Source: an uncultured Rubrobacteraceae bacterium | Lineage (GTDB): Bacteria; Actinomycetota; Rubrobacteria; Rubrobacterales; Rubrobacteraceae | Assembly (NCBI GenBank): GCA_902806095.1 | Contig: CADCVF010000072.1 | Span: forward strand, 1-61,631 | Reading direction: 5' to 3' | DNA: 61,631 bases | Shown: positions 35,058 through 43,917 of the stretch, piece after piece | Numbering within the stretch: the first letter of the stretch is position 1 | How the letters are laid out: each line of letters begins with the position of its first letter | Notes under the pieces: model-generated | What the model was told of the DNA's origin: nothing | The model's database searches: none | What the model saw: only the letters and a program-made list of their open reading frames with translations | Translations under genes and position numbers: made by a program

Positions 35058-35447
35058 TCGCTTACCTCCATCCGAGTGTGTTCGGTCGGCGAGTCGAAAC
35101 AATAGCCATGGCCACACTGCGTCCGCGCTACGGCATGTGGATGACGGCCCACCCACGCTGAACGCGCATCTCGGCCTTCCGCAAGCATCGTCTCTTGCCC
35201 AGCATCCGCATGATCACTTTTCCGCCGAGTACACGCTGCGCGAGCACGACTCACACTCCCTTGCTCACAACACATCCGTCATTCCCGCGCAAGCGGGAAT
35301 CCGTGGCGGCAGGCGTTCCGTGCCTCCAGGAGGAATCTACTCGATTGTGTATGATACCTTCAGCCTGATGCCCGATACCTGTGCACGCAACGCTTGCTAT
35401 ATTACCAGGGAGGAGGCTGTCGGCGGGTCCATCGAGAGGATGAAGGA
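35058..35447. other. Intergenic stretch with a palindromic repeat
   Basis: No gene is seen apart from a shadow frame. It contains the hairpin at 35281-35300 and the promoter region of the LuxR-ATPase gene. Confidence 0.4.
35281..35300. repeat. ATTCCCGC...GCGGGAAT palindromic repeat
   Basis: ATTCCCGC-gcaa-GCGGGAAT is a perfect stem-loop. The sequence CGTCATTCCCGCG-AAGCGGGAATCC is a repeat found in many bacterial genomes, similar to Neisseria dRS3 elements, where it serves as an insertion target. This is the only copy I see in the window. Confidence 0.55.
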
Positions 35448-37753
35448 GTGAACCGGCCGCAGAACAACCTCCCACTCCAGCTTACCGGCCTCGTCGGGCG
35501 CGAACGGGAGATCTCAGAGGTCGAGAGGCTGCTTAGAAACACCCGCCTGCTCACCCTCACCGGTCCGGGGGGTTCGGGCAAGACGCGTCTCGCCCTGGCT
35601 GGCGCTTGGGGGTTGGTGGACGAGTACGAGGACGGGACGTGGCTGGTAGAGTTGGCCCCGCTCTCCGACCCCGAGCTCGTCCCCCAGGTCGTAGCCTCCG
35701 TCCTCTCTGTGCGGGAGGCGCCGGGGACCACGCTCGTGGACACGGTGCGCGCCCACCTCCAAGCCCGAGAGGCCCTCCTAGTCTTGGACAACTGCGAGCA
35801 CCTCGGGGAGGCGTGCACCTCCCTCGCGAGGGCGTTGCTCCGTGCCTGCCCGGACCTGAGAGTCCTCGCCACCAGCCGGGAGGCACTGGGGGTGGAGGGA
35901 GAGACCCTCTTCGACGTGCCCCCGCTCTCGTTGCCCGACCCCGCCGCCCGCCGGCCGCAGGCGGCCTCTCGGAGTACGAGGCCGCGAGACTGTTCGTCGA
36001 GCGGACGAGGGCCGTCAGGCCAGGCTTTGAGGCCACGGAGCGAGACGCGCTGGCCATAGCACAGATCTGCCACCGCCTCGACGGGATGCCTTTGGCCATA
36101 GAGCTAGCGGCGGCCAGGGCCAGGGCGCTCTCCGTCGAGCAGATCTCCGAGAGGCTCGAGGACTCCTTCGCCCTGCTCTCGGGGCGCGACAGGCCGACCA
36201 TTGCCCACCACGGGACGCTCCTGGCGACGATGGACTGGAGTTATGATCTGCTCTCGGAAGAGGAGAAGATCCTGTTCGGGAGGCTTTCCGTGTTCGCAGG
36301 AGGCTTCACGCTGGAGGCGGCGGAGGAGGTGTGCGGAGGACGGAGCATCGGGGAGGGCGAGGTGCTTGACCTCCTCACCTCGCTGGTGGACAAGTCGCTT
36401 GTAGCGTTCGAGGAGCGGGATGGGGAGGCCCGCTACGGTATGCTGGTGACGATCAGGCAGTACGCCTCGGGGAAGCTGGAAGAGTCGGGCGAGGCAAGCG
36501 AGGCGCGGGGCAAGCACGCGGCTTGGTTCCTCGGGCTGGCCGAACGAGCTTGGCCCCACCTCAAGGGACGCGGGCAGCTGGAGTGGCTGGGACGTCTCGA
36601 AACGGAGCACGAGAACCTGCGCTCCGCCATGCGATTTCTGCTGGAGGAAGACGAGATGCAAGAGGCCGTACGGCTCGCGTGGGCGCTGTGGCTGTTCTGG
36701 TACTTGCACGGGCATCAGGCCGAGGGCTACCGCTACGCCGGAGAGTTGCTTGGTAAGAAGGAGGCCCTCCCGGCCGTCGCGCGGGCCAGGGCGCTCATCG
36801 TCAGGGGCAACATGTCTTACGGGCGGGAGGGCGTCGAAGGGACGAGGCGGCTGTTCGAAGAGGCCGCCTCCGTGTCCAGGCAAACGGGGGACAACATAGA
36901 CCTGGCGATAGCGCTGGCCGGGGTGGGCGTGACGGCCATGCAACAGGACGACATGCAACGGGCGACCGCGCTCTTCGAGGAGGTCCTTAGGCTCTACCGC
37001 CAGGAGGATGACGAGTGGGGTGTAAGCTACGCGCTGGTGCACCTCGGGATGGCGCCCTTGGGCAGGGGCGACCACGAGGAGGCCGCGCGCTACTTCGAGG
37101 AGGCGCTGGAGATCTCCCGTAAGATCGGCTACAGGCTCTTCGGGTACATCTCGTTGTACAACCTGGCGCTGTCTTCGCGCGTGCGGGGCGACCGCGAACG
37201 GGCCGAGGCCCTGTACGCAGAGGGACTCGAACTCGCCGCGGAGGCGGGCGACAGGGCGAACGCCGCGTACTGCCTGGAGGGACTCGCGGGTCTTTTCGCC
37301 GAGGGGAACGAGCCCGAGCGGGCGGCGCGCCTGTACGGGGCCTCGGAGGCACTGCTCGAGGCCGCCGGGGCGCCCCTCTACGCCCACGCCCAGGACCGCG
37401 CCATCCACGAAGAGGCGATCGGGGCCTTGCGTTTGCGCCTCGGCGAGGGGGACTTCAGGACGGCGTGGGCCGAAGGGAGGGCGATGCCCCTGAAACGGGC
37501 CGTCGAGTACGCCCTGCACGAACCGGAGAAGCCGCTGACCGAGATCGCACTCGCCTTCCCCGCGGGCCTGAGCGCCCGAGAGGTAGAGGTGCTGCGCCTC
37601 GTAGCCCGCGGCATGACCAATTCCCAGATAGCACAGGAGCTCTACGTGAGCCCGAGCACCGTAAACGGGCATCTCACCCCCGCCTACCGCAAGACCGGCT
37701 CCTTCGGCCGCGCGGAGGCCGCCCGCTTCGCCTCCGAGCACGACCTGGCCTAG
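35448..37753 (+). pseudogene. LuxR-type ATPase transcriptional regulator, frameshifted
   Basis: The gene would encode a regulator of about 770 residues in the ATPase-TPR-LuxR arrangement. The first frame (35448 to about 35950) has GLVGREREISEVERLL, Walker A GPGGSGKTRLAL and Walker B LLVLDNCEHLG. Near 35945-35965, in a GC-rich run of CCG/GCC, the coding frame shifts by one base and continues as GGLSEYEAARLFVERTRAVR through TPR-like repeats. The C-terminal LuxR helix-turn-helix is LSAREVEVLRLVARGMTNSQ then SPSTVNGHL. All motifs are intact on both sides, so a recent mutation or a sequencing error is likely. The start is GTG, with AGAGGA about eight bases before. The target genes are unknown. Confidence 0.85.
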
Positions 37754-37877
37754 CGCGCGGCGCCCCGGCCCGCTCCCCTTGGAAGGCGATCCTCCTCGCG
37801 CGTCGGGCGGACCTAACTATAGGCGGATGGCACTTAACCGTGTGCGTAACGCATCTACCTAGTCCCCTACCCTGACA

Positions 37878-37916
37878 AACGGCTACCCCGAACGGCTACT
37901 TCTAACGATGTAGCCC
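37878..37916 (+). promoter_or_regulatory. Three 13-bp direct repeats upstream of the SnoaL-like gene
   Basis: AACGGCTACCCCG, AACGGCTACTTCT and AACGATGTAGCCC follow head to tail. The first nine bases of the first two units are identical. The array ends 75 bases before the gene start, where an activator binding site would be expected. Confidence 0.4.
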
Positions 37917-37991
37917 CCTCTCGCGCGCCCTAAGCTCGTCCCAAGGCAAGAAAGCGAGCCCCGGAGGAGGGGCGGAGAGGAGGAACCTAAC

Positions 37992-38384
37992 GTGATGGAG
38001 GAAACCGTCAAGGGGGGTTTGGACTTCGGGGCTTTGCGCGGAGCCATAGAGCGGCGTGACCCCGACGCGCAGCTCGCCTTCTACGCCGAGGGCGCGGAGC
38101 TGCGCGTGCGCCACGCGGCGCTCCCCGAGGGCAAGGCCTTCGAGCTGAAGGGCAGGGCGCAGATCGAGCGGTATTTGCGCGCCGCCTGCGCGCAGGAGAT
38201 GGAGTGCGCGCTCGAGGCTGCCTTCGGCGGGCAGGGCGTCGCGTTCGTCGAGGCGTTGCGCTACCCGGACGGGACCCGCGTCCGGGTCCGGACGGTGCTG
38301 GAGGTGGCTGGCTGCCTGATCTTGCGCCAGACGAGCGTGGTCGAGCGCGCCCGAAGCGACGACTCAATAGGGGGTGAGCGCTGA
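37992..38384 (+). CDS. SnoaL/NTF2-like protein
   Basis: The 130-residue protein has the cone-shaped NTF2-like pattern: an N-terminal helix pair (FGALRGAIERRDPDAQLAFY), AEGAELRVRHAALPEG, a central helix (GRAQIERYLRAACAQEMECA) and long strands (AFVEALRYPDGTRVRVRTVL, EVAGCLILRQTSVVER). Such proteins bind hydrophobic small molecules or act as isomerases and hydratases; no catalytic residues can be assigned. The GTG at 37992 is eight bases after GGAGG; an ATG follows at once. It precedes a secreted beta-helix gene with 71 bases between. Confidence 0.7.
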   Translation: MMEETVKGGLDFGALRGAIERRDPDAQLAFYAEGAELRVRHAALPEGKAFELKGRAQIERYLRAACAQEMECALEAAFGGQGVAFVEALRYPDGTRVRVRTVLEVAGCLILRQTSVVERARSDDSIGGER

Positions 38385-38455
38385 GGTCTCCTAAGAGCAC
38401 GAAGCAGCAAGCAGGCAAGCAGCGAGGACACAGGAAGACGAAACAGAAAGGAGCA

Positions 38456-40126
38456 ATGACCGCACAGACGAACACGAGGGAACGGGTCGGGAAGATCGGG
38501 AAGACGAAGGCGCTGGCGGCGGGGCTGCTGGTGGCGGCAATGATGGCGGCAGGCATTCTGGCTGCGAGCCCCTCCCACGCTGCAACCACCTTTACCGTGA
38601 ACTCAACAGCCGACGCCCCTGACGCCTTCACCACCTCAAATACCTGCGACACCGACGTATTCACGGGTGGGGACCAGTGCTCCTTGAGGGCTGCCATCCA
38701 GCAGGCCAACGCCACAGCAGGAGCAGACACCATAAACTTCGCCATCCCAGGGACTGGCGTAAAGACCATAGCCGTGGGTGCTACTGGCTTGGGCACGCTT
38801 CCCACCATAACCGATCCGGTGAGCATAAGCGGCTACACCCAGACAGGGGCTTCCCCCAATACTCTGGGCACGGGCAACAACGCCGTCCTGAAGATAGAGC
38901 TCTCAGGCAACGGCGCGACCGGGACCGGGCTGGGGATCACCGCCGTCAATGGCGTCAGCGTGATCAAGGGTCTCGCTATAAACCGCTTCGGAGAAGGCAT
39001 CGACATATTCGGCGACACCGTAGGCAACCGCATCGAGGGCAACTACATAGGCACCGACAAGAGCGGTACCAAAAGCCTCCCCAACGGCGACGGATTCTTC
39101 GGCTGCTCGGCCGTCCTCATCACTGACTCCTTCGGAAACACGGTGGGCGGTACGACGGGCGGGGCGCGCAACCTCATCTCCGCCAACGCCTCCGACGGCG
39201 TGGGGATATTCGGCGACTCGCAGAACAACAAGGTGCTTGGCAACCGCATCGGCATCACGGCCAACGGCACAGGTGCTCTCGGCAACGGCGAGGCCGGCGT
39301 GCTTGTGCAGGGCTTTAACAACCTCGTCGGGGACGGCACCTCGGCGGGATCTAACACCATAGCCTTCAACGGCGAAGACGGGGTACAGGTGCAATCCGGT
39401 GCCAGAAACGCGATCTCGCGCAACTCCATCTTCTCCAACGCCTTCCTGGGCATAGACCTCCAAGGCGGCTTCGAGGACGCTCAAGGCAACACCGCAAACG
39501 ACCCAGGCGACGTGGACTCGGGTCCTAACGGCCTGCAGAACAAGCCGCTCATCACCTCCGCCAAGACCTCATCTACCAAGACAACCATAACCGGCAAGCT
39601 CCAAAGCCGTCCCAACTCGGGCTACACTATCGAGTTCTTCTCCAACCCCAGCGGGAACGAAGGCAAGAAGTACTTAGGAGAGAAGTCGATCGTCAACACC
39701 GACCCCTCAGGCAACGCCTCATTCACCTTCTCAACGAGCACCAGGGTCGCGGTGGGGCAGACGATCACCGCCATGGCACGGTCCGTAAACCTAGACGCTT
39801 CCTTCGGAGACACCTCGGAGTTCTCCGCCCCTAAGAGTGTCGGCAAGGCCTCCCTCTCAGCCCTCTCGCCTGAGACGACCAAGCTCTCAGGTCCCTCAGG
39901 CTCCACCAACAGCCCCACTGCCCACTTCAAGTTCGCCTCACCTAACCCAGAGGCTACCTTCGAGTGCAGCCTGGATGGAGGAGCATACTACGAGTGTTCA
40001 TCCCCTGAGAACATCAACCTCCTCTCCGATGGCAGGCACATCTTTCTGGTTAGGGCCATAGACGCAGAAGGCAGTGCGGATGCGAGCCCAGCAGAGTGGG
40101 TATGGGCGGTGGATAGGAGGAAGTAG
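38456..40126 (+). CDS. Secreted CSLREAI-type beta-helix protein
   Basis: The 556-residue exoprotein has a signal peptide (about residues 18-42: LAAGLLVAAMMAAGILAAS, cleavage after SHA). The block TFTVNSTADAPD followed by GGDQCSLRAAIQQANA matches the CSLREAI motif near the N-terminus of many bacterial surface beta-helix proteins. A right-handed beta-helix follows (GNRIEGNYIGTDKSGT, NKVLGNRIGITANGT, NAISRNSIFSNAFLGID). A beta-sandwich (about 365-460) and a final Ig-like unit (ECSLDGGAYYECSSPEN) come next. There is no LPxTG or membrane anchor. It may be an adhesin or bind polysaccharide. The ATG follows AAAGGAG. Confidence 0.9.
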   Translation: MTAQTNTRERVGKIGKTKALAAGLLVAAMMAAGILAASPSHAATTFTVNSTADAPDAFTTSNTCDTDVFTGGDQCSLRAAIQQANATAGADTINFAIPGTGVKTIAVGATGLGTLPTITDPVSISGYTQTGASPNTLGTGNNAVLKIELSGNGATGTGLGITAVNGVSVIKGLAINRFGEGIDIFGDTVGNRIEGNYIGTDKSGTKSLPNGDGFFGCSAVLITDSFGNTVGGTTGGARNLISANASDGVGIFGDSQNNKVLGNRIGITANGTGALGNGEAGVLVQGFNNLVGDGTSAGSNTIAFNGEDGVQVQSGARNAISRNSIFSNAFLGIDLQGGFEDAQGNTANDPGDVDSGPNGLQNKPLITSAKTSSTKTTITGKLQSRPNSGYTIEFFSNPSGNEGKKYLGEKSIVNTDPSGNASFTFSTSTRVAVGQTITAMARSVNLDASFGDTSEFSAPKSVGKASLSALSPETTKLSGPSGSTNSPTAHFKFASPNPEATFECSLDGGAYYECSSPENINLLSDGRHIFLVRAIDAEGSADASPAEWVWAVDRRK

Positions 40127-40148
40127 CCTACAGGGCAAGTAGATCTAC

Positions 40149-40178
40149 TACGGGGCGGGGCCACGGCCTCGCCCCGTA
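40149..40178 (+). terminator. Strong GC-rich hairpin after the beta-helix gene
   Basis: TACGGGGCGGGGCC and GGCCTCGCCCCGTA pair at 13 of 14 positions around a very short loop, 23 bases after the stop codon. There is no long T run. Confidence 0.6.
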
Positions 40179-40328
40179 GAGAGAATCATCGGGTCGGGGT
40201 ATCTAGCAGCCTCGGCCCATCTCCTTCTTGCCCCTGTTCACAAACGCCACAACACTCCCTCAGTGTCGTTCGCGAGGTAAGCACTGACGAGCGGTTGCGG
40301 CACCTACTCACGTTGAAGTGCTGACATA

Positions 40329-41663
40329 CTAGAACTGTAGCAGATGCTCTCTCTGAGCTTCGAACATCTCCTCGAACAACTTTCTGGCATCTGGCCCGCT
40401 ACCAACCAGGGGATCGTTCAAAAAGGCGCGGAAAGCCAGGTCCTTATCTCCCGTCAAACCGGCCTGCACGATAGCCTCCTGATTGAACACGTGTGGATGC
40501 ACGAGCGCGGCCACCGGTGGGGGAAGTTCCCCGAAGACAATGCCTGAAGCGCCGGCGCCGTTGAGCGCGCCGTAGGTCTCCACGACTGCCCCTGGCGGCA
40601 GGTCCCTGACCTGGCCGGCGTTCGGCAGGTTTACGATGTTTACGGAGTCCTTGCCGGTCCACATGGCCGCCATGATGTCGGAGATCTCTTCCCGCGAGCG
40701 CCCGGTCGGGATGGGCTCGTCGCCCCTGACCATACGCTTCACGCTCTCCTTGTCTGCGGCGAGCCGTTCCCTCCTGACGTCTACTGTTGTCACCCTGAGG
40801 TCGAGCCTCTCCCGCTCCTCTTCGTCCCGGAGGTAACCAGGGAGGAACTCGCACACGTGGCGGTCGCCAGCCGCAGGCAGATACCCGTAGAGCCGGCACA
40901 GCTCGGTACGGAAGCCCCACGTGTTCGTAAAGGGGTCGGTGTCCCCGTCGGCACCCGAAAGGGAGATCTCACGCGCCTCACCGCCGGAGATCCTGCGGAA
41001 CGCCTCGCCCGTAACGTCGCGCCCGTGCACCGAGACATCCGTAACCCAGATAAAGTGGTTGACCCCGGCCACCTTGACGTTGATGGACTCCTCGGACACA
41101 TCGAACATCTTAGAGAGCATGCCGAGGGTGCTGAATAGCTCGTGGCAGAGGCCGACGGCCTTGATGGATGTGGCTTTGGTGACGGCCCTGGTTAGAACAG
41201 TAAGAGGGTTTGTGAGGTTCAACAGTACGGCATGGGGGCAATGTACCTCCATCGCGCGTGCGATCTCGACGACCACAGGGATGTTCCGCAGGCCGCGAAA
41301 GAGACCGCCGGGCCCAACGGTATCGCCAACGGTCTGCACCACCCCGTATCGGGCGGGGATCTCCAGGTCCAATGCCGTAGCATCAAGTCCCCCGGTCGAG
41401 ATGCTCAAGACTACGAAATCAGCCCCCTCGAGGGCCTCCTCGAGGCTCAGCGTCTTCTCCAGCTTCAGGTCGGTTTGCGCCACATCAAGGGCTCTCGTTC
41501 CCCATTGGTAGATATCCTGGAGCGCATCAGCGTTGATGTCGTGCAGGACCAGAGAGCCCCCGCGTAACGCTTCGTTCAAGGCGACGTCCTGAATGATCTT
41601 GGGTCCCCACTGATAACTTCCGCCACCCACAAACGCTATCTTTGGCCCGCTGCGCCCTTCCAC
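40329..41663 (-). CDS. Glycoside hydrolase family 4 (alpha-glucosidase/galacturonidase type)
   Basis: The 444-residue enzyme is an NAD+- and metal-dependent GH4 glycosidase. The Rossmann start is IAFVGGGSYQWGPKIIQDVA. The metal and substrate motifs are NLTNP, GLCHELF (Cys ligand) and GVNHFIW (His ligand). These enzymes cleave by an oxidation-elimination route and may accept alpha-glucosides, galactosides or galacturonides. The divergent uronate operon makes an alpha-galacturonidase or glucuronidase role attractive. GTG 41663 follows GGAGGAGGAAGAG; the open frame to 41798 is Arg/Ser-rich and not conserved. The 270-bp divergent gap suggests shared control. Confidence 0.92.
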   Translation of the reverse strand: MEGRSGPKIAFVGGGSYQWGPKIIQDVALNEALRGGSLVLHDINADALQDIYQWGTRALDVAQTDLKLEKTLSLEEALEGADFVVLSISTGGLDATALDLEIPARYGVVQTVGDTVGPGGLFRGLRNIPVVVEIARAMEVHCPHAVLLNLTNPLTVLTRAVTKATSIKAVGLCHELFSTLGMLSKMFDVSEESINVKVAGVNHFIWVTDVSVHGRDVTGEAFRRISGGEAREISLSGADGDTDPFTNTWGFRTELCRLYGYLPAAGDRHVCEFLPGYLRDEEERERLDLRVTTVDVRRERLAADKESVKRMVRGDEPIPTGRSREEISDIMAAMWTGKDSVNIVNLPNAGQVRDLPPGAVVETYGALNGAGASGIVFGELPPPVAALVHPHVFNQEAIVQAGLTGDKDLAFRAFLNDPLVGSGPDARKLFEEMFEAQREHLLQF

Positions 41664-41933
41664 CTCTTCCTCCTCCAGACCCGCTGATAGGTGCCGAAAG
41701 TTATGATAGCGTACCTGTGAGTAGTAACGCTTCGCTGGGCTGCTCTCGCCGGGGCTGACGACCTTGAGGGTACCCAAGTACGATATCGTCGCCAGCACGG
41801 CCAGGATGCTTCTCGACCGTAGACGCGGCCGCAGCGGGGAGAGCGAGGTCTTGCTCGGGCCCGAGCTGATCGTACGCTAGCGCGCACAGAGAATACACGA
41901 TCCGTCCCAATCAAACAGAGGGAGAGGGGATAG
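41664..41933. promoter_or_regulatory. Divergent control region of the uronate locus
   Basis: This 270-bp gap drives GH4 leftward and the oxidoreductase operon rightward. TTGCTC, a 16-base gap and TACGCT lie at about 41853-41880 on the plus strand. GGGTACCC near 41768 is a short palindrome that could be an operator core. No regulator gene is adjacent. Confidence 0.35.
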
Positions 41934-43022
41934 ATGACCGTCGAAAAGCTGCGTTTCGGGATCTTGGGTTGCGGCGTTATCGGCCCGCACCACGCGCGGG
42001 CAATCTCCGGCCTACAGAGTGCGGAGCTAGTGGCAGTGGCCGATGTCGTCCCAGAACTGGCAGAGGAGCTGGCCGATGAGCACGGGTGCTCCCATTACGC
42101 CAGCCTCGAAGAGATGCTTTCGGGCCTGGATCTCGACGCCGTGTGCGTATGCACCCCTAGCGGCATGCACGCCGAGGGTGCCATAGAGGCGCTCGAGGCG
42201 GGCAAGGACGTCGTCATCGAAAAGCCCGTCGACGTCTCGCTAGAGGCGGCCGACCGGCTGATCGAGGTTCAGCGTGCCACGGGCAGGAGGGTCGCCGTCG
42301 TAAGCCAGCACCGCTTCGACGCGGCCACGCAGGCCGTTCATGAGGCCCTCACCAAAGGAGAGTTCGGCCGCCTCACCTCTGGGTCAGCCGACGTGCGGTG
42401 GTGGAGGTCGCAGTCTTACTACGACTCTGGTGGCTGGCGTGGCACCTGGGAGCTCGATGGTGGGGGAGCCTTGATCAACCAGGCCATCCACAGCATCGAT
42501 CTCCTGCAGTGGTTGATGGGCCCCGTAGTAGAAGTTACCGCCTACGCAGGCCTGCTCGCCCACGAGAAGATCGAGGTCGAAGACACAGCAGTAGCCATCT
42601 TGAAGTTCGCAAACGGAACCCTCGGCACCATCGTCGCGACCACGGCGGCATACCCTGGTCTCACGACCAGGATCGTCGTGCACGGGGATAGGGGATCCGC
42701 CATCATCGACGACGATGAACTGAGCTACTTCCACGCCGCCAGTGAGGGACAGGAAGGAGACGCCTACGGCGCGGGCGGAGGCGAGAACCAGGCCGAACAG
42801 GTGATGCAGCACTATGGCGAGGCGGCGTCCGGGCCTGGCGCCGGTGCCGACCCTGCTAGCCTCTCCATGGCGCACCGCGACCAGATCCAGGACTTCGTCG
42901 AGGCCGTAAGAGAGGGCCGCGAGCCGCTCGTGAACCTCGAAGAAGGACGCAGACCGCTCGCTACGATCCAGGGTATCTACGAGTCGGCCCGTACCGGCGG
43001 ACCCGTACGTATCGAGGAATAG
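41934..43022 (+). CDS. Gfo/Idh/MocA-family oxidoreductase
   Basis: The 362-residue NAD(P)-dependent dehydrogenase has the Rossmann start RFGILGCGVIGPHHARAISG, the family motif VVIEKPVDVSLEAADRL (Lys of EKP) and the C-terminal alpha/beta domain with GGGALINQAIHSIDLLQWLMG (His of IHSID). Family members oxidise or reduce sugars, inositols and uronates; its place at the head of the uronate operon suggests a sugar or sugar-acid substrate. GGGAGAGGGG lies before the ATG. The gene divergent from it is the GH4 enzyme, and GH4 and Gfo/Idh/MocA genes are often paired. Confidence 0.92.
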   Translation: MTVEKLRFGILGCGVIGPHHARAISGLQSAELVAVADVVPELAEELADEHGCSHYASLEEMLSGLDLDAVCVCTPSGMHAEGAIEALEAGKDVVIEKPVDVSLEAADRLIEVQRATGRRVAVVSQHRFDAATQAVHEALTKGEFGRLTSGSADVRWWRSQSYYDSGGWRGTWELDGGGALINQAIHSIDLLQWLMGPVVEVTAYAGLLAHEKIEVEDTAVAILKFANGTLGTIVATTAAYPGLTTRIVVHGDRGSAIIDDDELSYFHAASEGQEGDAYGAGGGENQAEQVMQHYGEAASGPGAGADPASLSMAHRDQIQDFVEAVREGREPLVNLEEGRRPLATIQGIYESARTGGPVRIEE

Positions 43023-43086
43023 AACACGCAGGGACGGTTCTCTCGCAGCGGGTTGAGGGCTGCCCCATGGAAAGGGGTAATGACAC

Positions 43087-43917
43087 GTGTGGACGTTGAC
43101 GGGATTCGCAGATGAGATCTCTCCCGAGCTTGACGAGCAACTCGAGACGCTCGCGGAGGAATCGATAAGCTACATGGAGCTGCGCAGCGTATGGAACACC
43201 AACGTGCTCGACCTTACGGATGAGGAACTTGACAGGATAAGATCGAGGATCGCTGAGATCGGCATCAGGATATCGTCCATTGGCTCCCCGATAGGCAAGG
43301 TGCCAGTAACTGACCCTTTCGGGCCGCACCTGGAGCGTTTCAGGCGCGCGCTGCACGCCGGCGATGTCATGGAAGCGCCTTACATCCGCGTCTTCTCGTT
43401 CTTCATTCCAGAAGGGCAGGAACCTGCTAAGTATCGGGAAGAGGTACTCGAACGGATGGGGGTCATGGCCGCAGAAGCGGAGGATGCCGGCGTCACGCTA
43501 CTGCACGAGAACGAGAAGGAGATCTACGGCGACGTACCTAACCGCTGCGTGGACATACTCACCTGTGTCGGCTCGCCGGCCCTGCGGGCGGCGTGGGACG
43601 CCGCCAACTTCGTGCAGTGCGGCGTCACCCATCCCTATAAGGAGGGATACGCGTCGTTGCGGCCCTACATAGAGTACGTGCACGTGAAGGATGCCCTCTC
43701 AGGCTCGGGCAAGGTCGTTCCTGCGGGTGAAGGAGATGGGCAGTTGCCCGAGACTCTCTCTGCGCTGCGCGCCTCCGGCTTCGACGGCTTCTTCTCACTC
43801 GAACCACATCTCGCATCCTCAGGCACGTACTCGGGCTTCAGCGGCCCCGAGTTGTTCAGCAAGGCCACAAGGGCCCTCAAAGAACTACTACGCAAACAGG
43901 AGATCGAATGGGCCTGA
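43087..43917 (+). CDS. Sugar phosphate isomerase/epimerase (TIM barrel)
   Basis: The 276-residue protein belongs to the xylose-isomerase-like AP-endonuclease-2 fold: TGFADEISPELDEQLETL, YMELRSVWNTNVLDLTDEEL, a metal-ligand Glu in VTLLHENEKEIYGD, and the C-terminal ligands in YVHVKDAL and FFSLEPHL. It probably isomerises or epimerises a keto-sugar made or used by the neighbouring dehydrogenase; the exact substrate is unknown. The start is GTG with AAAGGGG upstream. The last ten bases overlap the uxaE start. Confidence 0.88.
   Translation: MWTLTGFADEISPELDEQLETLAEESISYMELRSVWNTNVLDLTDEELDRIRSRIAEIGIRISSIGSPIGKVPVTDPFGPHLERFRRALHAGDVMEAPYIRVFSFFIPEGQEPAKYREEVLERMGVMAAEAEDAGVTLLHENEKEIYGDVPNRCVDILTCVGSPALRAAWDAANFVQCGVTHPYKEGYASLRPYIEYVHVKDALSGSGKVVPAGEGDGQLPETLSALRASGFDGFFSLEPHLASSGTYSGFSGPELFSKATRALKELLRKQEIEWA

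Noticed and set aside
36104-37741. A 545-codon open frame on the minus strand
   Set aside because: It is complementary to the TPR/LuxR part of the ATPase regulator and has no recognisable domain.
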